NCBI GenBank assembly: GCA_900767495.1
Contig: CAAFZH010000042.1
Coordinates: 1-26,744 of the forward strand
Source: Clostridia bacterium
Lineage (GTDB): Bacteria; Bacillota; Clostridia; Christensenellales; Borkfalkiaceae
Reading direction: 5' to 3'
Length of the DNA stretch: 26,744 bases
Of the stretch, positions 1 to 7,671 are shown in pieces (the stretch's first letter is position 1; each line of letters starts with the position of its first letter). The translations under genes were made by a program, and so were the position numbers. The notes beneath the pieces are model-generated. The model had not been told where the DNA came from, did not search any database, and saw nothing but the letters and a program-made list of their open reading frames with translations.

Positions 1-53
1 AAGCATAAAATTACGGCTAACAGAAAACTTGAAACCTTTTTTGTTACTTTCAT
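1..53 (-). CDS. Partial: N-terminus of a putative exported protein
   Basis: Only the first 17 codons are in the window; the gene runs off the left edge. The translation starts MKVTKKVSSFLLAVILC, a charged start followed by a hydrophobic stretch, which fits a Sec signal peptide, possibly of a lipoprotein because a cysteine ends the visible part. A GAAGGAG ribosome site lies at 60–66, six bases before the ATG, and a near-consensus promoter lies about 70 bases upstream. Family and function cannot be judged. Confidence 0.7.
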   Translation of the reverse strand, partial: MKVTKKVSSFLLAVILC

Positions 54-125
54 AAAATTCTCCTTCAAATAATCTTATAAACGCAAATTTCACTCATAAC
101 GCCACGTAAGATTATTTTTTGCCAA

Positions 126-155
126 ATTATAACATATTTCACTTGCCGTTGTCAA
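126..155 (-). promoter_or_regulatory. Sigma-A-type promoter for the left-edge gene
   Basis: On the minus strand a perfect TTGACA (150–155) is followed after 18 bases by a perfect TATAAT (126–131). The predicted start of transcription is near 119, giving a leader of about 65 bases before the ATG at 53. Confidence 0.8.
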
Positions 156-252
156 TAAATTTTGCCGTTTTTGCGTATAATTTTGTAAAAATATTTTTAA
201 CAATTAATAAAATAATCACAAACGGCAATCAATGATAATGTAAAAAAATATC

Positions 253-577
253 GCCATATTGAGCGTAAGCGAAATATTCCTCTTTTTCTCACGTCATATT
301 GAGCGATAGCGAAATATCCCACGACCTAAATGAAAAGTACATATACCCGTCAGTTCTTCGGTGGGATTCTTCACTTCGTTCAGAATGACGTGTTTTTTGC
401 TTTCTCCTTCGGGGAAAGTGGATTGCAAGCGTAGCGTAGCAAGACGATAGGGGATAAAAGCGCGTAGTATTCACCCTCCCGGGAGTTTGCTTCGTCGCTT
501 CGCTTTCCTTGCAAAGACAATTTATTAAGCAAGGCAATAGTTCGGTGGGATATTTCGCTGCGCTCAATATGACGTAT
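253..577. repeat. Mosaic of short interspersed repeats (copy set 1)
   Basis: This stretch holds no convincing gene. It is built from modules that recur at 19391–19758 and 26401–26744. Visible parts are a truncated CATATTGAGCGTAAGCG piece (255–271); a unit of about 99 bp (292–390) bounded by roughly 30-bp imperfect inverted repeats, one starting CGTCATATTGAGCG and the other CGTCATTCTGAACG when read inward; a hairpin module (about 388–457); and a unit with the palindrome CTCCCGGGAG (476–485) ending in CAATATGACG near 575. Short ORFs here only translate the repeat. A non-autonomous MITE-like origin is my inference; no transposase is nearby. Confidence 0.75.
400..418 (+). repeat. Hairpin with TTCG loop inside repeat module
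   Basis: Bases 400–407 pair with 412–418 around a TTCG tetraloop, with one bulged T at 405. The same hairpin, with one compensated base pair, lies on the minus strand at 19427–19445. It is probably a structural part of the repeat rather than a terminator, since no T-run follows. Confidence 0.55.
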
Positions 578-593
578 AATCCTTTATCGGCAG

Positions 594-625
594 AAAAAAA
601 TGCGGCGAGGAAATAACCTCGCCGC
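594..625 (-). terminator. Rho-independent terminator of uxaC
   Basis: Read on the minus strand, a perfect 9-bp stem GCGGCGAGG / CCTCGCCGC (602–610 and 617–625) with a 6-base loop is followed by a run of seven T (594–600). It lies about 20 bases past the uxaC stop codon. Confidence 0.9.
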
Positions 626-646
626 GGTTTTACTTAAACTATCAGG

Positions 647-2035
647 TTATACGCCGAAATAATTTACGGCGTTATTATAGCAAATATCTTCTACCACCTT
701 GCCGACGAAATTCAAGTCGGAAGTCATCTCGCCGTTTTCTATCATCGTACCGAAGTAGTTGCACAAAATGCGGCGGAAATAGTGGTGGCGCGGGTACGAA
801 AGGAAGGAACGACTGTCCGTAAGCATACCTATAAACGCGCCGATATGTCCCGTTGCGGTAAGGTCCTGCAAATGCTTTTCCATACCGACCTTATTATCCA
901 GAAACCACCATGCGGGACCGTATTGCATTTTACCTTTTGCCTCGCCCGACTGAAAACAACCGTTTAAAGTAACTATTTCGGCGTTCATTTTGGGGTTAAG
1001 GTTAAACACTATCGTCTTGGGCAATGCGTTTTCGTCGTTGAGTTTATCGAAAAGCCTTGAAAGATTTTTAATGCTGTTATCTTCCGCAATGCTGTCGTAA
1101 CCGGTATCGAGTCCGAGTGCGGCAAGCATTTTTGCGTTGTTGTTACGCATTGCGCCTAAATGCAGTTCGGTAGCGATTCCGTTTTCGGCGTAAATCTTCA
1201 TAAGGAAATACGTAAGATACCCCTTGAAAATTTTTGCCTGCTCGTCCGTAACCGCTTTACCTTTACGGCGAATATCGAAAATTTCCGCAGCGCATTTTTC
1301 GTCCGCAACGGGATAAACCGCCTCGAGTGCGATATCGCTCGCCCTTGCGCCGACCTTTTTAAACTCTATAAGGCGTGCGGTCAAAGCCGACTTTAAGTCG
1401 CTTAAAGACTTTATCTCGTGAGTGCATTTTTCCAAAAGCGCGACGAAATCGTTGTACTTTTCCGCCTCGATATTCATTATTTTATCGGCGCGGAACGCGG
1501 GATAAACTTTGAATTTATAATCTTTTTGAGCAATCTTTTCAAAAGTGGTTAGATCGTCGAAAACCTCGTTAGTGGTAAAAATAAATTTTACGTTGGATTT
1601 TTCGATAAGGCTTTGCGGCGTAACGCGATTGAGTTTGATATAATCGTTGCACCAGTTCCAGATAGTTTTGGCGTTTTCCTCGTTAATCTCGAGTTCGCAA
1701 TTAAAAAACTCTTTAAGTTCGACCTGCGACCAGTGATACAACGGGTTGCCGAACGCCGTGGACAAAGTTTTGCAATAAGCGTTGAATTTTTCCTCGTTGG
1801 TAGCGTCGCCCGTGATATATTTTTCGTCCACGCCGTAATTGCGCATTAAACGCCATTTATAATGGTCGCCGCCGAGCCAGATTTCGCAAACGTCGTTGAA
1901 AGGCTTGTTTTCGAGTATCTGCTTTTCGGACAAATGGCAATGATAATCGAAAACAGGCATTTTCTCGGCGTAGTCGAAATACAATTTTTCAGCCGTTTTA
2001 TTTCTCAATAAAAAATTCTCTTTTATATAACTCAT
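647..2035 (-). CDS. uxaC: Glucuronate isomerase (uronate isomerase)
   Basis: Cytosolic enzyme that converts D-glucuronate to D-fructuronate and D-galacturonate to D-tagaturonate, the first step of hexuronate breakdown. The protein is 462 residues, normal for the family (about 460–470). The N-terminal FDYHCHLS (residues 29–36) carries the HxH metal-site motif of this amidohydrolase-superfamily group. I chose the ATG at 2035 because GGAGG (2045–2049) sits nine bases upstream; a longer reading from a TTG adds nine residues with no ribosome site. The gene is preceded by a 25-codon ORF that ends four bases before this start, and is closed by a strong terminator, so it seems to form its own unit. 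No uxuA, uxuB, kdgK or regulator is visible, so the rest of the pathway must be elsewhere. Confidence 0.95.
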   Translation of the reverse strand: MSYIKENFLLRNKTAEKLYFDYAEKMPVFDYHCHLSEKQILENKPFNDVCEIWLGGDHYKWRLMRNYGVDEKYITGDATNEEKFNAYCKTLSTAFGNPLYHWSQVELKEFFNCELEINEENAKTIWNWCNDYIKLNRVTPQSLIEKSNVKFIFTTNEVFDDLTTFEKIAQKDYKFKVYPAFRADKIMNIEAEKYNDFVALLEKCTHEIKSLSDLKSALTARLIEFKKVGARASDIALEAVYPVADEKCAAEIFDIRRKGKAVTDEQAKIFKGYLTYFLMKIYAENGIATELHLGAMRNNNAKMLAALGLDTGYDSIAEDNSIKNLSRLFDKLNDENALPKTIVFNLNPKMNAEIVTLNGCFQSGEAKGKMQYGPAWWFLDNKVGMEKHLQDLTATGHIGAFIGMLTDSRSFLSYPRHHYFRRILCNYFGTMIENGEMTSDLNFVGKVVEDICYNNAVNYFGV

Positions 2036-2039
2036 ATAG

Positions 2040-2117
2040 TTATGCCTCCGTTCCAAAACCAAGTATAAACAGGTTCGTATTCACAGGAAATATTTTTAAA
2101 ACTCTCATAAATTCCAT
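2040..2117 (-). CDS. Putative 25-residue leader ORF upstream of uxaC
   Basis: A 25-codon reading frame starting MEFMRVLKIF and ending GFGTEA. It has a GAGAGG ribosome site (2123–2128) five bases before its ATG, and the predicted start of transcription falls next to that site, so it would be the first cistron of the uxaC mRNA. Its last codons overlap the GGAGG used by uxaC, and its TAA lies four bases before the uxaC ATG. That arrangement suggests translational coupling or a leader peptide controlling uxaC. Its composition (hydrophobic, one Arg, one Lys) gives no family hint. It could also be a chance frame. Confidence 0.5.
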   Translation of the reverse strand: MEFMRVLKIFPVNTNLFILGFGTEA

Positions 2118-2134
2118 TTTTACCTCTCGATACA

Positions 2135-2163
2135 ATTTTATCATACAAATAAAAATATTACAA
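2135..2163 (-). promoter_or_regulatory. Promoter of the leader ORF–uxaC unit
   Basis: TTGTAA (2158–2163), a 17-base spacer and TAAAAT (2135–2140) with a TG one base upstream, i.e. an extended -10. The predicted transcript start is close to 2128, directly at the leader ORF ribosome site. Confidence 0.7.
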
Positions 2164-2218
2164 TATCTTATTATGTTAAAAACATATTTAATCTTGCTTA
2201 CATTTCACATTACTATAG

Positions 2219-2905
2219 TTATGCCTCTTCTTTATTCTGAGCGTTTTCCTCGGTTTTTGCCGAACGTTTTTTATAAGTAAATTTCTTTTCTTCTCCGCGG
2301 ATAAGTCTGCCTATGTTAGAGCGGTGCAAATAAATAACGCTTACCCCCGCGAACGCCGCGAGAACGAGCCTGTACACCGAGAAATTGCCGACTTTAAACA
2401 CGAAAAACAATACCGCCGCGACTATAATCGCCGCAGCCGCGGAAATCGACGAAACAGACACTATATGCGTAATAATAAAAACTATTACGAACACGGCAAG
2501 TATAATCAAGAATATCCGCCAGTCGATCATAAGCGCGATTGCCGCGCCTACGGTTACGCCCTTACCGCCTTTAAACTTAAAGAATACGGGAAAAGCGTGG
2601 CCTAAAAAGCACCCCGCGCCCGCAAGACAATAAGCAAGTTCGGCGCAGGTAAATTCGGGAATAAGCACGCCTAAAAGCCACGGCAGACCCATAGCGATAA
2701 CCGCCTTTAAAAAGTCGCCCGCAAGAACGGCAAGCCCGCCCAAAAGCCCGTAGACGCGCGCCATATTGGTCGCGCCCGCGTTATGACTGCCGAAGTTTCG
2801 CACGTCGCCTTTGTAAAACCATTTAGAAATTAAAATAGACGCGCTTATCGAACCTGATAAGTAAGAAAGAACCGTGCATAAGACGGTTAACGATATATTA
2901 AGCAT
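2219..2905 (-). CDS. plsY: Glycerol-3-phosphate acyltransferase PlsY
   Basis: Integral membrane acyltransferase that moves the acyl group from acyl-phosphate to the sn-1 position of glycerol 3-phosphate, making lysophosphatidate for phospholipid synthesis. It is 228 residues with several hydrophobic segments. All three PlsY motifs are visible: GSHNAGATN (39–47), GHAFPVFFKFKGGKG (102–116) and HRSNIGRLIRGEE (194–206). The C-terminal 25 residues are a charged tail (KKRSAKTEENAQNKEEA) slightly longer than usual. A GAGG lies five bases before the ATG. It is the last gene of the guaA operon, 15 bases after the epimerase-like gene. No clear terminator hairpin follows, so read-through towards uxaC is possible. 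Confidence 0.95.
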   Translation of the reverse strand: MLNISLTVLCTVLSYLSGSISASILISKWFYKGDVRNFGSHNAGATNMARVYGLLGGLAVLAGDFLKAVIAMGLPWLLGVLIPEFTCAELAYCLAGAGCFLGHAFPVFFKFKGGKGVTVGAAIALMIDWRIFLIILAVFVIVFIITHIVSVSSISAAAAIIVAAVLFFVFKVGNFSVYRLVLAAFAGVSVIYLHRSNIGRLIRGEEKKFTYKKRSAKTEENAQNKEEA

Positions 2906-2920
2906 AATACCTCGCGTGCT

Positions 2921-3796
2921 TTATTCAAGCGATATAATTATAGGACTTTCGTAAATTTCGCCGCCCTCGAGTTTGCCGATATGCGGTTTTTCGTTGAGTT
3001 TTTCTATCTTGCCGTCGAACGACGGAAGGTTTTCCCACGGCTCTATGCACAAATACGGCGCGTCCGTTTTGGGCGCGTGCCAAAGTCCCACGTAGTGCAT
3101 TTTGGGGAAGGAAACTTTTATTGATTTTTTGGTCTTTTTACTCTTTATGCTTACGGTCCTGTCAAAACCCTCCAGCACGATTGCGTCGTCGTCGAAAAGT
3201 TCGTGTTTAAGGTGTAAGATTTTACCGTTTTCGAGCGAAAACTTTTCGCGGTTTTCGCTCATCAGATAGGACGGGGACAACAACAAATGCTCGGGCGAGC
3301 AAGCGTTTTCCGTTTCGAGATAATAGTCGGTAAATTCGCCGCCGTCGAAAGGCACGTTAAAGCCCGTATGCCCGCCGAGACCGAAATACATTACGCTTTT
3401 GCCCGTGTTCTCAACGATATAAGTCATAGTCAAAGTGTTTCCGATAAGCGCGTACTTTACTTTGAAAATAAAATCGAACGGGTAAATTTCCGTCGTTGCG
3501 GCGGTTGCGGAAATTGCGAAAACCATACTATCCGCGGTTTTTTCGACTAAAGTAAATTCGGTATTGCGGGCAAAGCCGTGAATATTCAATGCGTATAATT
3601 TACCGTCGTATTCATACTTACCCTCGTAAAGTCTGCCGACCACGGGGAAAAGATGCGGACTGCGGCTCTTCCAGTATTTTGCGTCGCCCTGCCATAAATG
3701 TTCTATATTGCCGTCTTTACGGGTTATCGTGGTGGGCTGCGCGCCGAGCGTTTCCGCGCCGACCTTCATATATTCGTTTTCTATTTCGTAAACCAT
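2921..3796 (-). CDS. Aldose 1-epimerase family protein (LacX-like)
   Basis: Member of the galactose-mutarotase-like beta-sandwich family, close to the LacX group, expected to interconvert anomers of a sugar or sugar phosphate in the cytosol. The 291-residue length fits. Visible family features are SRSPHLFPVVGRL (44–56), HGFAR (73–77, conserved His), FGLGGHTGFNVPF with the second conserved His, and CIEPWENLPS near the C-terminus with the likely catalytic Glu. The substrate cannot be told from sequence. GGAGG lies just before the ATG, inside the end of the preceding gene, with two bases between stop and start, so translation is probably coupled. A role in the sugar metabolism suggested by uxaC and glcK is possible but not shown. 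Confidence 0.85.
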   Translation of the reverse strand: MVYEIENEYMKVGAETLGAQPTTITRKDGNIEHLWQGDAKYWKSRSPHLFPVVGRLYEGKYEYDGKLYALNIHGFARNTEFTLVEKTADSMVFAISATAATTEIYPFDFIFKVKYALIGNTLTMTYIVENTGKSVMYFGLGGHTGFNVPFDGGEFTDYYLETENACSPEHLLLSPSYLMSENREKFSLENGKILHLKHELFDDDAIVLEGFDRTVSIKSKKTKKSIKVSFPKMHYVGLWHAPKTDAPYLCIEPWENLPSFDGKIEKLNEKPHIGKLEGGEIYESPIIISLE

Positions 3797-3798
3797 AT

Positions 3799-4788
3799 TT
3801 AATCCTCCGTCTCTACCATTTTACCGAAAAATTTATCGTTTTTAATAAACTCGTTTATCGTCTGATCGTTTATTTCGATTATTAAGTTTATGAGTTTATC
3901 GTAAACGTCCGCCATGGAAATTACGGGCAGACGGTCGGCAAAACGTTGAGCGATATCCGTCATTATTTTATACAATTCCGCCGACTGTTCGTCCGACAGG
4001 CTTACGCCGTCTAAAACGTCGTACAAATCGAGCAAAGAGTTAAACGCGCGCGACGACTCCCTTTGATTGAACCAAAGTCTGAACAACACGAACGCCGCAA
4101 CCGCAAGCGCCGCGCCGATAAGCGCAAGCCACCCCGTATCGAGAACGAAAGTCAATACGAACGCCCCGACGGCAAGCAATAACGAAACGGGAGATAAAAT
4201 AATCATTACCATTGCGCTTTTACTTGCGGCAAGATCGGTAGGTATCATACTCTTTAAAAGTTTTTCGAGTTTTTGCTTTTTGTCCTTTTTGTTTTCCTCG
4301 TTATACTTTTCGAGTTCTTCCGCGCTGAATTTGCGTTTTTGATAGTACGGTTTGTATATTCTTTTTACGTCCGCCCTGCCGTCTACGTCGGCAACCGCTA
4401 TGGCTTTATTGAGGTATTCCTCGTGAGTATGGTCGCTTAAATCGGTATAAAGTTTAGTCTTTACCTCGACCATTGCCATATACGCGCGGTAATCGGTTTC
4501 GGTCAGATCGAGAGCCTCTTCGGCTTTTTTTTCGGCGTCGTCAAACTTACCCGCCACGCACAGGTCGTGGCACTCGTCTATAAGCAACAATACCTTATGG
4601 TAATCGTCGCCGTGCGCCTCTTTTACCGTCTGCGGACTTTCGCTTACGGATTGATAATATTTAATCGCCTGCGTTGCGGAAATTTCCTTTCCGCATTCGG
4701 GACAATTTATTTTGCCTAAGTCCGATTGCAAGGCAATATCCTTACCGCAAAGCGGACACCTGGCGTTTATTTTTTCGTTTTCACTCAT
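3799..4788 (-). CDS. Zinc-ribbon, TPR-like, two-helix membrane protein of unknown function
   Basis: I do not recognise a named family. The 329-residue protein starts with a CPLCGK…CPECGK zinc ribbon (Cys 11, 14, 29, 32). A helical region at about 65–130 (AGKFDDAEKKAEEALDL, then YRAYMAMVEVKTKLY) resembles tetratricopeptide helices. A Lys/Glu-rich segment (KKDKKQKLEKLLKS) follows, then two closely spaced membrane helices at about 193–215 and 220–241. The C-terminal 90 residues are predicted soluble and acidic. Such ribbon-plus-membrane proteins are often called hypothetical in Clostridia. It lies 32 bases downstream of guaA and two bases before the epimerase gene, so it is co-transcribed with both. 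A sensor or scaffold role would be speculation. Confidence 0.8.
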   Translation of the reverse strand: MSENEKINARCPLCGKDIALQSDLGKINCPECGKEISATQAIKYYQSVSESPQTVKEAHGDDYHKVLLLIDECHDLCVAGKFDDAEKKAEEALDLTETDYRAYMAMVEVKTKLYTDLSDHTHEEYLNKAIAVADVDGRADVKRIYKPYYQKRKFSAEELEKYNEENKKDKKQKLEKLLKSMIPTDLAASKSAMVMIILSPVSLLLAVGAFVLTFVLDTGWLALIGAALAVAAFVLFRLWFNQRESSRAFNSLLDLYDVLDGVSLSDEQSAELYKIMTDIAQRFADRLPVISMADVYDKLINLIIEINDQTINEFIKNDKFFGKMVETED

Positions 4789-4820
4789 TTTCTAACCTTA
4801 TTTATAGCCTTGCCGATAAA

Positions 4821-6353
4821 TTATTCCCATTCGATAGTTGCCGGGGGTTTGGAAGTAATATCGTAAACTATGCGGTTTATATCCTGCACCTCGTTTACTA
4901 TACGCGTGGATATTTTTTCAAGCACGTCGTAAGGGATTCTCGCCCAGTCGGCGGTCATACCGTCCACGCTCGTAACGGCGCGAAGAGCAAGCGTGTAGGA
5001 ATAAGTTCTGCTGTCGCCCATAACGCCTACCGAACGGCAGTTGGTAAGTACGGCAAAATATTGCCAGATTTCCTTATTAAGTCCCGCGTTGGCTATTTCT
5101 TCGCGGTAAATATAGTCGGCGTCCTGCAACACCTTTATTTTTTCTCTCGTAATATCGCCGATTATACGAATGGCAAGTCCAGGTCCGGGGAACGGTTGGC
5201 GCATTACGATTTCTTCGGGCAAGCCGAGTTCAAAACCGAGTTTACGCACTTCGTCTTTGAAAAGGTCGCGCAAAGGCTCGATTATTTCCTTAAAATCTAC
5301 CACGCTCGGAAGTCCGCCAACGTTATGGTGCGACTTTATAACCGCGCTCTTGCCCTTGCCGCTCTCTATTACGTCGGGATAAATCGTGCCTTGAACGAGA
5401 TAGTCTACCTTGCCTATTTTTTTAGCCTCGTCCTCGAAAACTTTGATAAATTCCGAACCGATAATCTTTCTTTTGGTTTCGGGATCGGAAACGCCCGCGA
5501 GTTTGGTTAAAAACCTGTCCGCCGCGTCAACTTTGATAAGATTCATTCCGCGTTCGGTTTTAAAAACTCTGTATACGTCTTCCGCCTCGTTTTTTCTGAG
5601 TAAGCCGTGATCGACGAAAATACAGGTAAGATTATCGCCGGCGGCTCTGTGTATAAGCGTTGCCGCAACCGCGCTGTCCACGCCGCCGCTCATCGCGCAA
5701 AGAACTTTTTTATCGCCTATTTTTGCTTTGAGTTTTGCGACTTGCTCTTTTACGAAATTGCTCATAGTCCAGTCGCCCGCAACGCCGCAAACCTCATACA
5801 AAAAGTTACGCAAAATCTGCGTACCCTGACGGGTATGCATAACTTCGGGGTGGAACTGTACGCCGTAAAATTTGCGTTTTTCGTCCGCCATAGCCGCCAC
5901 GGGGCAAGTTTCGGTTTTGGCGATGACCTCGAACCCCGCGGGAGGAACCGAAATATAGTCGGTATGACTCATCCAGCAAACGTTCTGCTTATCTACGTCC
6001 TTGAAAATTTTACCGCCGAAATAGGTTACGTCGCTCTTGCCGTATTCGCGCGAGGGAGCGTGTTCGACCTTGCCGCCAAGCGTGTAAGCCATAAGTTGCG
6101 CGCCGTAGCAAATACCGAGTACGGGTATGCCCAGATTGAAAATTTCGGGGTCGATATGCGGCGAGTTTTCGTCGTAAACGCTGTTAGGTCCGCCCGTAAA
6201 TATTATACCTTTGGGAGCGAATGCCTTTATTCGTTCGAGAGAAATATCGCAAGGCAAAAGTTCGCAGTAAACGTTCTGCTCTCTTACTCTTCTTGCAATA
6301 AGTTGATTGTACTGACCGCCAAAATCGAGAACTAATACTTTTTCGTGTTGCAT
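4821..6353 (-). CDS. guaA: GMP synthase (glutamine-hydrolysing)
   Basis: Converts XMP to GMP using ATP and glutamine, the last step of GMP synthesis, in the cytosol. The 510-residue single-chain form is typical. The N-terminal class I amidotransferase domain shows the nucleophile in GICYGAQ (Cys 82) and the His/Glu pair in FHPEV (168 and 170). The ATP-pyrophosphatase domain has the P-loop SGGVDSA (222–228), and the end IEWE is typical of GuaA. It lies eight bases after a small membrane protein gene and starts the conserved part of a five-gene operon. AAAGGA lies just upstream of the ATG. No purine riboswitch is visible in the very short leader. Confidence 0.97.
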   Translation of the reverse strand: MQHEKVLVLDFGGQYNQLIARRVREQNVYCELLPCDISLERIKAFAPKGIIFTGGPNSVYDENSPHIDPEIFNLGIPVLGICYGAQLMAYTLGGKVEHAPSREYGKSDVTYFGGKIFKDVDKQNVCWMSHTDYISVPPAGFEVIAKTETCPVAAMADEKRKFYGVQFHPEVMHTRQGTQILRNFLYEVCGVAGDWTMSNFVKEQVAKLKAKIGDKKVLCAMSGGVDSAVAATLIHRAAGDNLTCIFVDHGLLRKNEAEDVYRVFKTERGMNLIKVDAADRFLTKLAGVSDPETKRKIIGSEFIKVFEDEAKKIGKVDYLVQGTIYPDVIESGKGKSAVIKSHHNVGGLPSVVDFKEIIEPLRDLFKDEVRKLGFELGLPEEIVMRQPFPGPGLAIRIIGDITREKIKVLQDADYIYREEIANAGLNKEIWQYFAVLTNCRSVGVMGDSRTYSYTLALRAVTSVDGMTADWARIPYDVLEKISTRIVNEVQDINRIVYDITSKPPATIEWE

Positions 6354-6361
6354 AAATCCTT

Positions 6362-6832
6362 TTATCCTAAATAATGTTTATTTAATTCAACCGCGTATTC
6401 GTCGTTTTTTTCGGCGTACACTTTCGCCAAATCCAACGCGGACGCACAGCCGCTTTTTACCGCAATTTCAGCCGAAAACGCGTAATTACCACACTCATAT
6501 CCCGCCGTAACCGCACCCCAGACGAAATACTCGTAATCGCCGGAAGACAGTTCGTCCTTAAACCCGAGAACGCATTTGCCGTACTTTACGACGTAATCTT
6601 TTTTATTACCCTCCAGGGCGCAGCCCATAAGAGAAGAAAAATCTTCCGCCGAGCCGCTTTTATCGTATACGCGGGCATAAAACCCCGAAGCCGCGCCGTA
6701 CAATTTGCCTTTGCGGCAAAAGTCGCCCGAAACCTTAGGAAAGAACGCCGAAAATATTAAAATCGTCAACGAGCCGACCGCAATTAAAGCGGCAACCGTA
6801 ACGATTACGGTTTTTTTGATCAATTTATCCAT
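6362..6832 (-). CDS. Small membrane-anchored protein of unknown function
   Basis: Not recognised. The 156-residue protein has a short basic start (MDKLIKK), one membrane helix at about 8–30 and an extracytoplasmic-type domain with six scattered Cys. The soluble part is helical with short repeated-looking pieces (LYGAASGFYARVYDKSGSA, ALDLAKVYAEKNDEY), which could be TPR-like. It is the first gene of the guaA operon and ends eight bases before guaA. There is no ribosome site; the promoter's -10 ends only ten bases before the ATG, so the mRNA should be almost leaderless. No other in-frame ATG exists before codon 69, supporting this start. Confidence 0.75.
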   Translation of the reverse strand: MDKLIKKTVIVTVAALIAVGSLTILIFSAFFPKVSGDFCRKGKLYGAASGFYARVYDKSGSAEDFSSLMGCALEGNKKDYVVKYGKCVLGFKDELSSGDYEYFVWGAVTAGYECGNYAFSAEIAVKSGCASALDLAKVYAEKNDEYAVELNKHYLG

Positions 6833-6842
6833 ATACGGCTAA

Positions 6843-6871
6843 ATTATACCATAATCGCCCCGAAATTGCAA
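6843..6871 (-). promoter_or_regulatory. Promoter of the guaA operon, predicting a near-leaderless mRNA
   Basis: TTGCAA (6866–6871), 17 bases, then TATAAT (6843–6848) preceded by TGG, an extended -10. Transcription should start near 6836, about four bases before the ATG at 6832. It faces away from the lipoprotein gene at 6950. Confidence 0.7.
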
Positions 6872-6949
6872 CGGAATGAGCAATATCTGTAAACATTATC
6901 TCTTAATTTTCATAGGTATTTTATCATAGAAAACTTAATATAATAACGT

Positions 6950-7603
6950 ATGAAAAAAATAATCGCTTTTACTTTTGCTTTTTTAACAGTTTTAACTATG
7001 TGCGGTTGCGATAAACGCGCCGACTACTCTCAAAAAATAAGCCAACTCCGCACCGAAATTTTTATCGGCAAAACCGACCGTTTTACTCTTTACTGTTACG
7101 GCGAAACGCGCGAAACCCCGTTTGAAACCGACGGCAAAACGACCGAAGTCCGCCCGTTTGCGACGTTTAAAATAATACCCGTAAAAAACGAGGCGTGCGA
7201 AGGAGAAATACTCGTCAGATTCGGCGCGGCGGGGCTGAATTTTTGCGGAAAATTCGAGTATAAACCCCTTGCGGACGCGCGTTACGCATATATACTTTTA
7301 CCCTGCCCGCCTAAGGAAAATTTCACCGCCGTGATAAGTATGGGCGGCGAAGATTATTCGGTGGAAATGTATTCTTTGAAACTTGCCGACACCATTGACT
7401 ACGCCGCCGCGTTAAGCGTCGCTCAAAAAGCCTGCGGCGCGGACGGCGAAAAATTTTTTAACGACGAAAGTTTCGGCGAAATAAGAATACGCCTGCTCGA
7501 AAATGACGGCTATAACTTCTGGTACGTGGGATTTTTCGCCGAAAACTTTAAACGCGAATATCTTATAGACGGCAAAACCGCCGAAATACTCGCAACCAAA
7601 TAA
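6950..7603 (+). CDS. Putative lipoprotein of unknown function
   Basis: 217 residues. The start has Lys-Lys, a hydrophobic core (IIAFTFAFLTVLT) and a lipobox-like MCGC with the likely lipidated Cys 20, so it is predicted to be exported and anchored on the outer face of the membrane. The mature part is mixed beta/charged, and the end (EYLIDGKTAEILATK) resembles the tail of PepSY-type domains, but I cannot assign a family. It is divergent from the guaA operon. No ribosome site precedes the ATG, and a TATAAT at 6939–6944 lies five bases before it without a good -35, so its expression signal is unclear. Rubrerythrin follows 68 bases later on the same strand. Confidence 0.75.
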   Translation: MKKIIAFTFAFLTVLTMCGCDKRADYSQKISQLRTEIFIGKTDRFTLYCYGETRETPFETDGKTTEVRPFATFKIIPVKNEACEGEILVRFGAAGLNFCGKFEYKPLADARYAYILLPCPPKENFTAVISMGGEDYSVEMYSLKLADTIDYAAALSVAQKACGADGEKFFNDESFGEIRIRLLENDGYNFWYVGFFAENFKREYLIDGKTAEILATK

Positions 7604-7671
7604 AAAAAATTTTGTCGAATTTTACATAATCCGTGCGCCTCCGCCCATACTTTAAGCGGAAGGAGGTAAAA

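Noticed and set aside
289..567. A 92-codon minus-strand reading frame with HSERSEES-like peptide
   Set aside because: It is a translation of the interspersed repeats, has no ribosome site and no family; similar peptides arise from the same repeats elsewhere.
6833..6949. Possible purine riboswitch between the lipoprotein gene and the guaA operon
   Set aside because: The guaA operon promoter lies within 40 bases of its start codon, leaving no room for an aptamer.
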